Below, one piece after another: positions 18,184 through 27,484 of a stretch of 37,980 nucleotides of DNA. Location: assembly GCA_030605095.1 (NCBI GenBank), contig JAUWBJ010000005.1:1-37980 (forward strand). Direction: 5' to 3'. The notes under the pieces were generated by a model. The model was not told the DNA's origin, searched no databases, and saw only the letters and a program-made list of their open reading frames with translations. Within the stretch, counting starts at the first letter, position 1. Each line of letters starts with the position of its first letter. The DNA is from Candidatus Omnitrophota bacterium. GTDB lineage: Bacteria > Omnitrophota > Gorgyraeia > JABMRN01 > RBG-13-46-9. The position numbers and the translations under genes are program-made.

Positions 18184-18649
18184 TCAGTAATCCGCCTTTC
18201 TTTATTATTTTTTGCAGGAATGGAGGGTATGTTTCCGATTTATATTGTTTTTTTCCGGATACATCCCTTATTATACCATTTCCTGTATCCACCTCTATCT
18301 TATTCTTATCTTTTATGCCTTTTGCGGCGTCTTCGGAAGTAACAATCGGAAGCCCTGTATTTATGGCATTTCTATAAAAGATTCTCGCAAAACTTTCAGC
18401 TATAATGCATGAGATACCCGAGGCTTGAATCGCAATCGGGGCATGTTCTCTCGATGAGCCGCACCCGAAATTTCTGCCTGCTACAATTATATCACCTTTA
18501 TTTACTTTTTTTACGAAATTCTGAAGAGCGCCTTCCATGCAATGCCTGCCGAGTTCGGCCGGGTCCTTGGTATTGAGATACCTTGCCGGAATAATTTCGT
18601 CGGTATTTATATTATCCCCGAATTTATGAGCTTTACCTCTGTATTTCAC
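18167..18649 (-). CDS. leuD: 3-isopropylmalate dehydratase small subunit
   Basis: KFGDNINTDEIIPARYL, GRNFGCGSSREHAPIAI motifs; GTG start at 18649 lies inside the repeat C2. Confidence 0.92.
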   Translation of the reverse strand: MKYRGKAHKFGDNINTDEIIPARYLNTKDPAELGRHCMEGALQNFVKKVNKGDIIVAGRNFGCGSSREHAPIAIQASGISCIIAESFARIFYRNAINTGLPIVTSEDAAKGIKDKNKIEVDTGNGIIRDVSGKKQYKSETYPPFLQKIIKKGGLLNAIKR

Positions 18650-18758
18650 CCCGCCCTTCCTTTTCTTTCAATTCCTATCTTTATCTTTATTTTTATCATA
18701 CTACATATGTTTTTCATTGCGATATTTACTTTAATTCTTTTAGGAAGGGCGGGGTTCA
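18646..18758. repeat. Family C element C2 (leuC/leuD junction)
   Basis: 113 bp; terminal inverted repeats around GGAAGGGCGGGGT; starts directly after the leuC TAG and contains the leuD GTG. Confidence 0.93.
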
Positions 18759-20039
18759 CTACATAACCTCTTTCGGGTGCGCTATCCTTCCGCGCACCGC
18801 GCTTGCCGCTGCGACAGCAGGCGAAGCAAGATACACCTCGCTTTTCGGGTGGCCCATACGTCCTACAAAATTTCTGTTTGTCGTCGCGATACATCGCTCG
18901 CCTTCAGCGAGTATTCCGAGATGCCCCCCTAAACAGGGGCCACAACTCGGCGTTGAAAAGACAGCCCCTGCCTCAACGAAAATCCTGGCAAGGCCCTGCC
19001 TCACCGCCTCTAAGTAAACTGCTTGCGTTGCCGGTATAACTATCAATCTTACCCCGTGCCTTACCTTTTTTCCTTTCAGAATCTTGGCAGCTATCTCTAA
19101 GTCGCTTATTCTACCATTCGTGCATGAGCCGATAACTACTTGGTCAATATGCACATTCTTCACCTTATTCACGGGCTTTGTATTGCTCGGAAGGTGCGGA
19201 AGGCTCACCTGTGGCTCGATTTTCGAAGCATCATATTCTTTTATGGCCGCGTATTGGGCATCTTTATCGCTCTTATATAATTTAAAACTCTTTCTTCTCG
19301 GTTTATTCCTTCTTATGGCGGCTTTGACATACCTTACGGCAGTTTGATCGGGTTCGATAATTCCGCATTTAGCGCCTGCTTCTATGGCCATATTGCAAAT
19401 GCTGAACCTATCGTCCATAGAAAGGTTCTTAATCGCGCTCCCTGAAAATTCCATCGCCTTATAAAGCGCGCCGTCTACGCCTATGTCACCAATGGTATGG
19501 AGAATAAGGTCTTTTCCGCTAACCCATTTCTTTAGCTTGCCGTGATAAACGAACTTAATCGACTCGGGAACCTTAAACCAGCACTCGCCTCTTATGAATG
19601 CGGCTGCTAAATCTGTCGAGCCGACGCCGCATGAGAAACAGCCGAGCGCCCCGTAAGTGCACGTATGCGAATCGGCGCCGATAACGAGATTTCCCGGTAA
19701 AACCAGCCCCAACTCCGGAAGTAGGGCGTGCTCTATGCCCATTCTTCCGACTTCGTAATAGTGCTCTATGCCGTGTTTTTTAGAAAATTCATACAGCACC
19801 TTCGCCTGATTGGCACTCTTCATATCCTTTGCAGGCGTGAAGTGGTCGGGTATAAGGGCTATTCTTGACCTGTCAAAGACCTTCTTGGTGCCGGTTCTTT
19901 CGAACTGGTCAATCGCAATCGGAGCAGTTATGTCGTTTCCGAGGCAAAAGTCTATGCGGGCATTAATAAAATCACCCGGCTTTATCGATTTTGCCTTGCT
20001 ATGAGCCCGCAGAATCTTTTCCGTTATAGTATATCCCAT
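18759..20039 (-). CDS. leuC: 3-isopropylmalate dehydratase large subunit
   Basis: [66 protein letters not shown] motifs; start MGYTITEK. Confidence 0.93.
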   Translation of the reverse strand: MGYTITEKILRAHSKAKSIKPGDFINARIDFCLGNDITAPIAIDQFERTGTKKVFDRSRIALIPDHFTPAKDMKSANQAKVLYEFSKKHGIEHYYEVGRMGIEHALLPELGLVLPGNLVIGADSHTCTYGALGCFSCGVGSTDLAAAFIRGECWFKVPESIKFVYHGKLKKWVSGKDLILHTIGDIGVDGALYKAMEFSGSAIKNLSMDDRFSICNMAIEAGAKCGIIEPDQTAVRYVKAAIRRNKPRRKSFKLYKSDKDAQYAAIKEYDASKIEPQVSLPHLPSNTKPVNKVKNVHIDQVVIGSCTNGRISDLEIAAKILKGKKVRHGVRLIVIPATQAVYLEAVRQGLARIFVEAGAVFSTPSCGPCLGGHLGILAEGERCIATTNRNFVGRMGHPKSEVYLASPAVAAASAVRGRIAHPKEVM

Positions 20040-20048
20040 TAGGTTGTA

Positions 20049-20076
20049 ATTGTACCACTTCGTACCAAAAATGCAA
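20049..20076 (-). promoter_or_regulatory. Possible sigma70-like promoter for leuC
   Basis: Minus strand TTGCAT - 16 nt - TACAAT; very close to the chosen leuC ATG, so tentative. Confidence 0.4.
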
Positions 20077-20259
20077 TCGTTTTTTATCAAGGGGGAAGTG
20101 CGGCCGTAAGCCCTTTTGAGGAAATTTTTACTTAAGTTCGAAACTCCCTACACCGGTTCTATCTTCTCTGTTGTGTTTATCATAGACAGAGAGCTGGTAG
20201 TAGATTGTTTGTCCGTTTATCCGTTTATTTGTTTGTTGATTTGTTAATAGGAGATCTAT

Positions 20260-20715
20260 TTAATGCTTGCGTTTTTTGGAGGTTTTTCTCAATCGAAGTA
20301 AATACTTTAAATCTTGTAGGTCTTGTGCCCGGCCGGCAGCCTGTTTCATCTTAATAAGGTCTTCCAGTGAAGCAAAATTAACAAAAATATCGCCAAATTT
20401 AGCTTTTACTTTATTCTTCCAGACTTTTTCAAATGTTGCCCCTTTTACAAATGGATGTATATCTGTCTCTACTGCATATTGACGAATCAAGAGTTTCTTC
20501 GTAAGGAGCTCCTCCACGGTAACGTCAGTCATATCATATCCAAACTCTTTCAAGGATTTCCATGTCTTTTCTGCATTAGGCCTGTCGGGTTTTATAAAAA
20601 TGTCTATGTCTAATGTGGCGCGGGAATAGCCGTGAACAGGAAAGGCGGTTGCTCCGATTACAACAAAATAAACCTTATGCTCTTTTAATAATTTGAGAAG
20701 TTTTTCTGTATCCAC
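20260..20715 (-). CDS. Small nucleotidyltransferase-fold protein
   Basis: YFVVIGATAFPVHGYSRATLDIDIFIKP resembles a minimal nucleotidyltransferase motif. Confidence 0.68.
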   Translation of the reverse strand: MDTEKLLKLLKEHKVYFVVIGATAFPVHGYSRATLDIDIFIKPDRPNAEKTWKSLKEFGYDMTDVTVEELLTKKLLIRQYAVETDIHPFVKGATFEKVWKNKVKAKFGDIFVNFASLEDLIKMKQAAGRAQDLQDLKYLLRLRKTSKKRKH

Positions 20716-20857
20716 GGTTTTTTAGGATGTTACAAATCTCTTGGGTCTTTTTAAGCATCATCTCAAATCTTTGTTTTGTCGTTAAAGATTTGAGATAATT
20801 TAACTCAAATTCGATTTCTTTATTCGGATTAGACTTGCTCAATTTCAAGATAGGCAT
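20675..20857 (-). CDS. 60-aa hypothetical protein overlapping the nucleotidyltransferase
   Basis: Short lysine-rich ORF overlapping the next gene by about 41 bp; no family recognised. Confidence 0.5.
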   Translation of the reverse strand: MPILKLSKSNPNKEIEFELNYLKSLTTKQRFEMMLKKTQEICNILKNRGYRKTSQIIKRA

Positions 20858-20933
20858 TTTTAACTCTTCCTCACTCCATTTTCATATATTATACCATTAC
20901 TTAACAACAAATTCAAAAAAATCTTCATTTGTA

Positions 20934-22151
20934 CTACAAGTAAATAATATCCTCGGGATTGTATAAGTAGAGGAAGAGGAGCATGTAGTCGCGTAAGTGG
21001 CGGGTGGATAAGAAGTTGCGTCGGACGTGCTCTTTGCCGTTTCTTCCAAGGCGTTTTGCATATTCGGGATTATTGAGTAGCTCCCGTATCCAGAGCGCTG
21101 CTCCCCCGACAGTGTAACATAGAAGGCCGCTATACCTGTGGTTTATCTGTAATGGGATTCCACCGACAGCAGAAGCGACAACAGGTTTCGCTTTCCAGAG
21201 TGCCTCTGTTACGGTCAGGGCAAACCCTTCTCTTATGGACTTTTGAATGATTACATCGGAGGCTCGCTGAATGGCGTTTACATCAAAATCATTACTTTCG
21301 GGCTCTATCAGCAAAACATGTATATTGGGGTCATCGCCTTTCTTTTCCATAACCTCATTCAGGACCACGTCTGTTTCGGGGTCATCGGCTGCCCTGTTTC
21401 CGGCTAATATAAGCTGGCAATCTATGTATTTCTTGACGAGTTTATAGGCCTCGATTACGCCTATAGGGTCTTTGAGATGATCAAATCTTGAAATCTGAGA
21501 TATGATGGGTTTATTCTTTTCAATGCCGTATTTCTTTAGGACGCTCGCTATCTCTGTGGCGGTAAGCTCCCGGTTCTTTTCACTAAAGGGGTCGATAGAT
21601 GGTGTAACGAGAAATTGCGAAATCTTCAGTTCTCGCGCAAATTTAGGGCTTGAAAAAATTGATATGTCGTATTGTTCTATAAAGCGGCGTAAAAATTCCC
21701 ATACCTCCATATATGGATTTGAGACATCGACATGGCAACGCCAAATCCATTTATTTCCTTTGCTTTTTTTATCAACCAGCATGATAGGCTGCGGGTCGTG
21801 AACAAAAACAATATCGCCGTATATTTTGGTATCCTTTAAAATGCTTTTACCTGTCGATAAAAACTTGTCGAACATGCCTTGAGTAATTTCAATTTTCCTT
21901 CCGTGCAATGCGTTGTGAAAAGCCTTTGTCACGTTGAAATAATCAGGGGTAGCTGTTATTGTGTCCCAGCTGGCGTCGATTCCTAAATCGTTCAAAAGCG
22001 GAATGAGCCTTGAAAGTATCTCGGCAACACCCCCGCCAGTTTTTGTAGAATTTATGCACTGGATTTTCTTCTTTTTAAGCTTTTTGCTTATAAGCACAAG
22101 CTCGTGAATGATGTCTTTGCCGACTATTTTTTCGTAATCAGCTATTCTCAT
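20934..22151 (-). CDS. GT4 glycosyltransferase, trehalose synthase (TreT)-like
   Basis: INSTKTGGGVAEILSRLIPLLNDLGIDASWDTI, FVHDPQPI, WRCHVDVSNP, QISRFDHLKDPIGVIEAYK, SIREGFALTVTEALWKAKPVVASAVGGIPLQI. Confidence 0.85.
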   Translation of the reverse strand: MRIADYEKIVGKDIIHELVLISKKLKKKKIQCINSTKTGGGVAEILSRLIPLLNDLGIDASWDTITATPDYFNVTKAFHNALHGRKIEITQGMFDKFLSTGKSILKDTKIYGDIVFVHDPQPIMLVDKKSKGNKWIWRCHVDVSNPYMEVWEFLRRFIEQYDISIFSSPKFARELKISQFLVTPSIDPFSEKNRELTATEIASVLKKYGIEKNKPIISQISRFDHLKDPIGVIEAYKLVKKYIDCQLILAGNRAADDPETDVVLNEVMEKKGDDPNIHVLLIEPESNDFDVNAIQRASDVIIQKSIREGFALTVTEALWKAKPVVASAVGGIPLQINHRYSGLLCYTVGGAALWIRELLNNPEYAKRLGRNGKEHVRRNFLSTRHLRDYMLLFLYLYNPEDIIYL

Positions 22152-22842
22152 GCTTCTCTCTACTCTCTACTTTTTTCGTGCAATATTCTTTTATAACGTC
22201 TGTCAATTTTCGTCTTAATCCTTCCATTGTAAAAGTATAAGGGTCTAAGCTAGCTATAACGTTTGCCAGCTCGGGGGCGCCGGCTGAGGTGCCTATCCAG
22301 AAGGAAAAATCATTTATTCCCTTTTCCAATCTCAGACGCGCTTCAAATATATGGAAATATATGGAGTGAATAGTAATTTTATTTAAAATCATCTGAAATT
22401 CCTTAAGATTGTGCGCTGCAAAACCTGTCGGAATAACAAAGCTATGGGCTTTTATAAACTCAAATTCCCTGCCCTGCGGCGCGTACCTCAGAGGGCTCTT
22501 GTTCTCGAACAGGTGATTTTCGATAACATTTATTATCCTTTCTCTTAGCTCCCTGATAGTGCTGAACTGGCATATATCTATACTCGCCAGCTCTTCCCCT
22601 AACTTGTATTCCCCTAAAACGCGCGATACCCAATATGCGAAGTCATTGGGCGGTTCGGGCGAAAGGGTTTGATGTCGCTGGAGGAAAACGTGGGTATGGT
22701 AATATATAACGGAACCGGAAACCTCTTTAATTATCTCCACAAGTCCCTTAAGGTTTCTGGCGTGTTTACCGGTAAGCTCTCGAAGCTTAACGCTTGTATA
22801 AAATTGGAACGGATTTTTAGCCTTTTTAGTCCACAAACTCAT
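22138..22842 (-). CDS. DUF5752-like conserved protein of unknown function
   Basis: FQFYTSVKLRELTGKHARNLKGLVEIIKEVSGSVIYYHTHVFLQRH; sits between otsB and treT-like genes. Family assigned from memory only. Confidence 0.6.
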   Translation of the reverse strand: MSLWTKKAKNPFQFYTSVKLRELTGKHARNLKGLVEIIKEVSGSVIYYHTHVFLQRHQTLSPEPPNDFAYWVSRVLGEYKLGEELASIDICQFSTIRELRERIINVIENHLFENKSPLRYAPQGREFEFIKAHSFVIPTGFAAHNLKEFQMILNKITIHSIYFHIFEARLRLEKGINDFSFWIGTSAGAPELANVIASLDPYTFTMEGLRRKLTDVIKEYCTKKVESREKHENS

Positions 22843-23608
22843 AAAGAAACTTAATTACCTCTTTCGGTGAATTCAATCTGTATTGCGCAAACGTCTTTTT
22901 TCTATTCTTCGAGACGAGGATGCTGATTCCCCTTTTGCCAAGCGCTTTAAAAGCATCTTCGTCTGTCCTGTCATCGCCTATGCAGATTGGTATGGCTCTT
23001 CTCGATTTTAACCTTCGGAGAACCCAGTTTACAATATCGCCTTTATTCCATTTTATATTCGGGTGAAGCTCCAGAACCTTTTTGCCTTCTGTAATCTTTA
23101 TTTTTCCTCGTTTCAGTAAATCTTTTATCGTATTTTTGAATACCCTTTTGAGGATTGGAACTTTATCAGAATTAACCAATCTGTAATGCAAGCTCAGAGT
23201 ATAAGTTTTACTCTCTAAAATTACCCCTTTAAACCGTAGTTTTTTCTTCAGGATATTATAGGATTTCTGTATAAACGGTTTCAGCGCTTTTGCGCTTCGA
23301 TTTATATATTTAAGTCCGGGCCCGACAAGCTCTATGCCATGATTGCCGATATAGTAAAGTGATTTTACTCCGATTAAATTCTTAACATCTTTCAAAGAGC
23401 GGCCACTTATGATAAAAACTTTCGACGATGCCCTCTTTGCCAGTTTTTTCAAAAGAGTTTTTGTATCTCTGTCGAGCCTGGCAAGGCCCGGCTTTTTTTT
23501 AATAGGCGTCAAGGTGCCGTCATAATCCAGAAAAAATATTATTTTCTTAGCGCGCTCTATTTTCTCTGCTATATCTTTTTCAATTCTTCTAAGAATTTTC
23601 CCGCCCAT
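22826..23608 (-). CDS. otsB: Trehalose-6-phosphate phosphatase
   Basis: IIFFLDYDGTLTPIKKKPGLA, VFIISGRSL, CIGDDRTDEDAFKAL motifs (HAD family). Confidence 0.94.
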   Translation of the reverse strand: MGGKILRRIEKDIAEKIERAKKIIFFLDYDGTLTPIKKKPGLARLDRDTKTLLKKLAKRASSKVFIISGRSLKDVKNLIGVKSLYYIGNHGIELVGPGLKYINRSAKALKPFIQKSYNILKKKLRFKGVILESKTYTLSLHYRLVNSDKVPILKRVFKNTIKDLLKRGKIKITEGKKVLELHPNIKWNKGDIVNWVLRRLKSRRAIPICIGDDRTDEDAFKALGKRGISILVSKNRKKTFAQYRLNSPKEVIKFLYEFVD

Positions 23609-25047
23609 TTATAAATATTATTTTCCTTCACCACCGCTCTCAAACGCTTCATTCTTTTTTCTTTTTTCTCCCGGGGGAGTTCTATGGCCTTTTTTATCGC
23701 TTTAGCGAAGTTTTCCCTGTCGTATGGATTTACGAACATCGCACCGCCCAGTTCCCTCGCGGCGCCTGTAAACTGGCTCAAAAGAAGCACGCCGTCTAAG
23801 TCATTTCTCGCTGCAATAAACTCCTTGCAAACGAGATTCATGCCGTCGTGCAAAGGGGTTACGATGCATGCGTCGGCTATTTTATAAAGCGCGATGACTT
23901 CTTTTCTCGACATGTGTTTTTTGATAAATAGTATCGGAAACCATTTTTCAGTCGAGTGCTTCCAATTCACCTCTTCCACCAGGTTGCTAAGCCTGTCGTT
24001 CAGCGCTTTATATTCCGGTATATGCATTCGGCTCAAGCCGCCCTTCTGGATAAATACGACCTTGCCTTTGTATTGGGGGAATTTTTCGAAGAAGCGGTCT
24101 ATTCCCTGAATTTTCTCAACCAGGCCCTTTGTGTAATCTATCCTGTCCAATCCGACCATCACGAAGGTGCCGTCCTTTATGGCGAATTCTTCCCTTAATT
24201 TCGTCATTGCGTTTTTTATTTCTTTCGAATCCGCGGCTTTCGACGTTTCCTCAAAATCTACGCTAATGGGAAACGCCCTTATAAGCGTTTCGTGTCCGCC
24301 GTAAGTAACGGAGTTCCTTTCTCTGTCTATCCTCGCTTCCATTTCCAGCCTTAACGTCTCCACAAAATTGTTGCAATGGTATCTTATATGAAACCCTAAA
24401 AGGTCATTTGCCAAAAGCCCTTCCAATATTTCAATCTTCTGGGGGCATATTCTGAATGCTTCGGGGTTCGGCCACGGTATATGAAGAAAATGGGCGGTGA
24501 GCAGATTCTTATTCTTTTCTTTCAACAATTTGCTGAGAAGCATCAGGTGGTAATCCTGAATCCACACAAATGCCTTTTTATCCTTTACGATATCGAGTAT
24601 GGTGTCGGCAAATTTCTGGTTTACTATTTTATAGTAAGCCCAGTCTACTGCGTCGAAACTTGGGCCGGTATATGCCATGTGGCACAGCGGCCATATACCC
24701 TTATTCGAATATCCGTAGTAATAGCCGTTTTCCTCGTCCTTGGTAAGCCATATTCTTCTCAGTTTATACTTGGGGGCTTCCGGAGGAACCTTTATCTCAT
24801 TATTTTTATCGACAACTTCCCTATCGGCGCTTCCGCTTCCGTATGCTACCCATGTGCCTCTACACACTCTCATTATAGGGTCCAATGCCGTAACGGCTCC
24901 GCCAACAGGCCTTATATATTCGATTTTGCCTTCTTTATAAACGTGTAGATAAGGCTCCCGATTGGAGGCAATAATCAGTAATCGATTACCTATTATTTTC
25001 TTTATTGTTCTATTAAGCTGACTTTTTGTCCAAGGCATGTATTGCAC
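23569..25047 (-). CDS. otsA: Alpha,alpha-trehalose-6-phosphate synthase
   Basis: VWIQDYHLMLL, HFLHIPWPNPEAFRICP, GLDRIDYTKGLVEKI, TPLHDGMNLVCKEFIAAR motifs. Confidence 0.94.
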   Translation of the reverse strand: MQYMPWTKSQLNRTIKKIIGNRLLIIASNREPYLHVYKEGKIEYIRPVGGAVTALDPIMRVCRGTWVAYGSGSADREVVDKNNEIKVPPEAPKYKLRRIWLTKDEENGYYYGYSNKGIWPLCHMAYTGPSFDAVDWAYYKIVNQKFADTILDIVKDKKAFVWIQDYHLMLLSKLLKEKNKNLLTAHFLHIPWPNPEAFRICPQKIEILEGLLANDLLGFHIRYHCNNFVETLRLEMEARIDRERNSVTYGGHETLIRAFPISVDFEETSKAADSKEIKNAMTKLREEFAIKDGTFVMVGLDRIDYTKGLVEKIQGIDRFFEKFPQYKGKVVFIQKGGLSRMHIPEYKALNDRLSNLVEEVNWKHSTEKWFPILFIKKHMSRKEVIALYKIADACIVTPLHDGMNLVCKEFIAARNDLDGVLLLSQFTGAARELGGAMFVNPYDRENFAKAIKKAIELPREKKEKRMKRLRAVVKENNIYKWAGKFLEELKKI

Positions 25048-25064
25048 CTTTTTATAATATAATT

Positions 25065-25093
25065 AGTATATATGAGATTGCGAAAGTTTGCAA
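25065..25093 (-). promoter_or_regulatory. Sigma70-like promoter for the trehalose cluster
   Basis: Minus strand TTGCAA - 17 nt - TATACT upstream of otsA. Confidence 0.55.
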
Positions 25094-25099
25094 GGTTAA

Positions 25100-26650
25100 T
25101 TATATGGACAGGATGCTGGAGAGGAGGCGTTTTGTATAAGGGTGTTTGGGGGCTCGGTAGATTTGGTCTCGGCCGGCAAGCTCTACGATTTCGCCTTTAT
25201 ACATTACGGCGACGTCATCTGCCATGTATTCTACGACGCGAAGATCGTGAGAAATGAATATATAGGTTAAAGAGAGCTCTTTCTGAAGGTCCTTTAATAA
25301 ATTCAGGAGCTCCAATTGAATTATCACATCCAGGCTCGAAACAGGCTCATCGAGTATGAGAATGCGCGGGTTGACGGCGAGGGCTCTCGCAATTGCAATC
25401 CTCTGCCTCTGTCCCCCTGAAAACTGGTGAGGATATTTTAACCTATCTTTATAATTTAGATGCGCCTTGAAAAGCACATCTCTTAGAACCTTCTCTTTCT
25501 CATCCTTGCTTATACCATGAATGGTAGGGCCTTCCAAAACAATATCCTGCATTTTCATGCGAGGGTCCAGGGAACTATACGGGTCCTGGAATACAATCTG
25601 TATCGATTTTTGTGTCCCCACTGAGCCCGAGTCAGGTTCCAAGAGTCCTATAATAAGTTTTCCCAGCGTTGTCTTGCCCGAGCCTGACTCACCGACCAGG
25701 CCGAGTGTTTTTCCTTCTTTTATTTGCAAACTTATATTACGAACAGCCTGAATTTTCTCTTTTTCTTTTTTAAAAATACCTTTTTCGACTGGAAATGATT
25801 TATTCAGATTTTTAACCGTAATAATACTTTTATGGTTTAAACCTATTTCAGACCTCCTAGGTCTGGAATAGGTTTTTGCCCCCAACGAGGCTGCATCAAG
25901 AAGCTGTTTGGTATAGTCCTGTTTAGGCCGAGAAAGAATCTCGCGCTTTTCACCACCTTCCACAATTTTTCCATCTTTCATAACCAAAACTCTATCCGCA
26001 ACTTTATTGATAATCCCGAAATCATGCGTAATAAAAAGAACGGACATATCTAAATCTTTCTTTAAGCCGAGGATGAGTTCCAGAATCCCGGCCTGAATTG
26101 TAACATCCAACGAAGTTGTGGGTTCGTCTGCGATTAAAAATTTCGGATTTAGCGCAATTGCCATCGCAATCATCGCCCTTTGCCTTTCTCCGCCGGATAG
26201 CATGTGAGGATAGGAGTCATAGATCCTCTCGGGATCGCTGATCTTTACTTTTTCTAAAAGATTTAAGGTTTCGTTCTGAACCGTTTGCGATTTTCCGTTC
26301 AACCTGTACCCCTTGTGGGTACAGGTTGAATTGAAAGATCGCAAACGGTTCACCAGCACTGCCTCGTCAATCTGCTCGCCTACCCGTAAAACAGGATTTA
26401 AAGAGGTGGCGGGCTCCTGAAAGACTATCGCCGGCTTACCCTCGCATATGATCTCGCCACTCTGGAAACAACCTCTTTCCGGGAGAAGTTTCATTATCGA
26501 AAGCGCGGTAACCGTTTTTCCGCTGCCGGATTCCCCCACTAATCCCAGTACTTCATTTTCATTGAGAGCGAAATCAATTCCATCAACAGCTTTCACAACT
26601 TCGTTTTCATGCTTGAAGTGTACTTTTAAGTTTTTTACTGTTAGTAGCAT
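25100..26650 (-). CDS. Fused oligopeptide ABC transporter ATPase (OppD-OppF / YejF type) with two in-frame palindromic inserts
   Basis: Two Walker A (GLVGESGSGKT) and two signature motifs (LSGGERQR, FSGGQRQR); inserts encoded by 26277-26352 and 25839-25875. Confidence 0.93.
   Translation of the reverse strand: MLLTVKNLKVHFKHENEVVKAVDGIDFALNENEVLGLVGESGSGKTVTALSIMKLLPERGCFQSGEIICEGKPAIVFQEPATSLNPVLRVGEQIDEAVLVNRLRSFNSTCTHKGYRLNGKSQTVQNETLNLLEKVKISDPERIYDSYPHMLSGGERQRAMIAMAIALNPKFLIADEPTTSLDVTIQAGILELILGLKKDLDMSVLFITHDFGIINKVADRVLVMKDGKIVEGGEKREILSRPKQDYTKQLLDAASLGAKTYSRPRRSEIGLNHKSIITVKNLNKSFPVEKGIFKKEKEKIQAVRNISLQIKEGKTLGLVGESGSGKTTLGKLIIGLLEPDSGSVGTQKSIQIVFQDPYSSLDPRMKMQDIVLEGPTIHGISKDEKEKVLRDVLFKAHLNYKDRLKYPHQFSGGQRQRIAIARALAVNPRILILDEPVSSLDVIIQLELLNLLKDLQKELSLTYIFISHDLRVVEYMADDVAVMYKGEIVELAGRDQIYRAPKHPYTKRLLSSILSI
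25839..25875. repeat. Family D palindrome, in frame in the OppD-OppF linker
   Basis: aaacctatttcagacctcctaggtctggaataggttt; encodes KTYSRPRRSEIGL. Confidence 0.85.
26277..26352. repeat. Family A element A2, in frame within the OppDF gene
   Basis: 76 bp, 71/76 identical to A1 by eye; translated as [25 protein letters not shown]. Confidence 0.95.
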
Positions 26651-26652
26651 AG

Positions 26653-27471
26653 TTACTTTTCGATCCTCGGATTAAGCATGTCTCTCAAACCTTCACCCAA
26701 TAAATTAAACGCAAGCACCGTAATTAAAATCGCGAGCCCCGGAAACAGAATTACCCACCAGCCAACGCCTAAAACCGCTTTCCCCTCCATTAAGATATTC
26801 CCCCAGCTCGGATTCGGTGGCTGGACTCCGAGCCCGAGGAAACTCAAACCCGCTTCCGTAAGAATCGCTCCCGCAACGCCGAATACAAAACTTACTAAAA
26901 CCGGCCCTATGGCGTTCGGTATAAGATGTCTTGTTATTATGAAAAAGTGGCTTGCGTCCAGCATTTTTGAAGCTGAAATGTAATCCCTCGTCTTTAAACT
27001 CAAAATCTCCGCCCTTATAAGCCGTGCCATACCCATCCAGCCTGTCAGGCCGATAATCACCATTACATTAAATATACTCGGCCCGACTACTGCGATAACA
27101 GCCAGTATCAAGAAAAATCGCGGGAAACAGAGCATTATATCCGCAAATCGCATTATAAAAGAATCCATTTTACCGCCGAAATAACCCGCTATCGAGCCAA
27201 GAAAAACCCCTATAACGCAAGCCAGGCCCACAGCGATAAGTCCTATTAAAAGCGCTATGCGTGCGGCGTATATCATTCTTGAAAAAAGGTCTCTTCCGAG
27301 ACTATCCGTGCCCAAGAGGTGTTTCATGGAGGGGGTTGACAACGCATCTTTTATGTTAATGTAAGTCGGGTCGTACGGTGTGATTTGCGGCGCAAAGATT
27401 GCAAGGAGCATAAGTAAAAGTATTATGCTTGCCCCAAATACTGCTAATTTATTCTGAAAGAGTTTTCGCAT
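26653..27471 (-). CDS. Peptide ABC transporter permease (OppC/DppC type)
   Basis: HLLGTDSLGRDLFSRMIYAARIAL, EAGLSFLGLGVQPPNPSWGNIL motifs; start MRKLFQNK chosen because the longer ORF start lies in repeat B4. Confidence 0.92.
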   Translation of the reverse strand: MRKLFQNKLAVFGASIILLLMLLAIFAPQITPYDPTYINIKDALSTPSMKHLLGTDSLGRDLFSRMIYAARIALLIGLIAVGLACVIGVFLGSIAGYFGGKMDSFIMRFADIMLCFPRFFLILAVIAVVGPSIFNVMVIIGLTGWMGMARLIRAEILSLKTRDYISASKMLDASHFFIITRHLIPNAIGPVLVSFVFGVAGAILTEAGLSFLGLGVQPPNPSWGNILMEGKAVLGVGWWVILFPGLAILITVLAFNLLGEGLRDMLNPRIEK

Positions 27472-27484
27472 ATGACCTACTTTT

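Noticed and set aside
18646-18894. 82-aa minus-strand ORF through the leuC end and element C2
   Set aside because: Out of frame with leuC and largely a translation of the repeat; C1/C2 differences are mostly nonsynonymous, so no coding constraint is evident.
20180-20260. Low-complexity TTTGTTTGTTGATTTG stretch as a functional element
   Set aside because: Probably simple sequence expansion near a gene end; insufficient structure to support a call.
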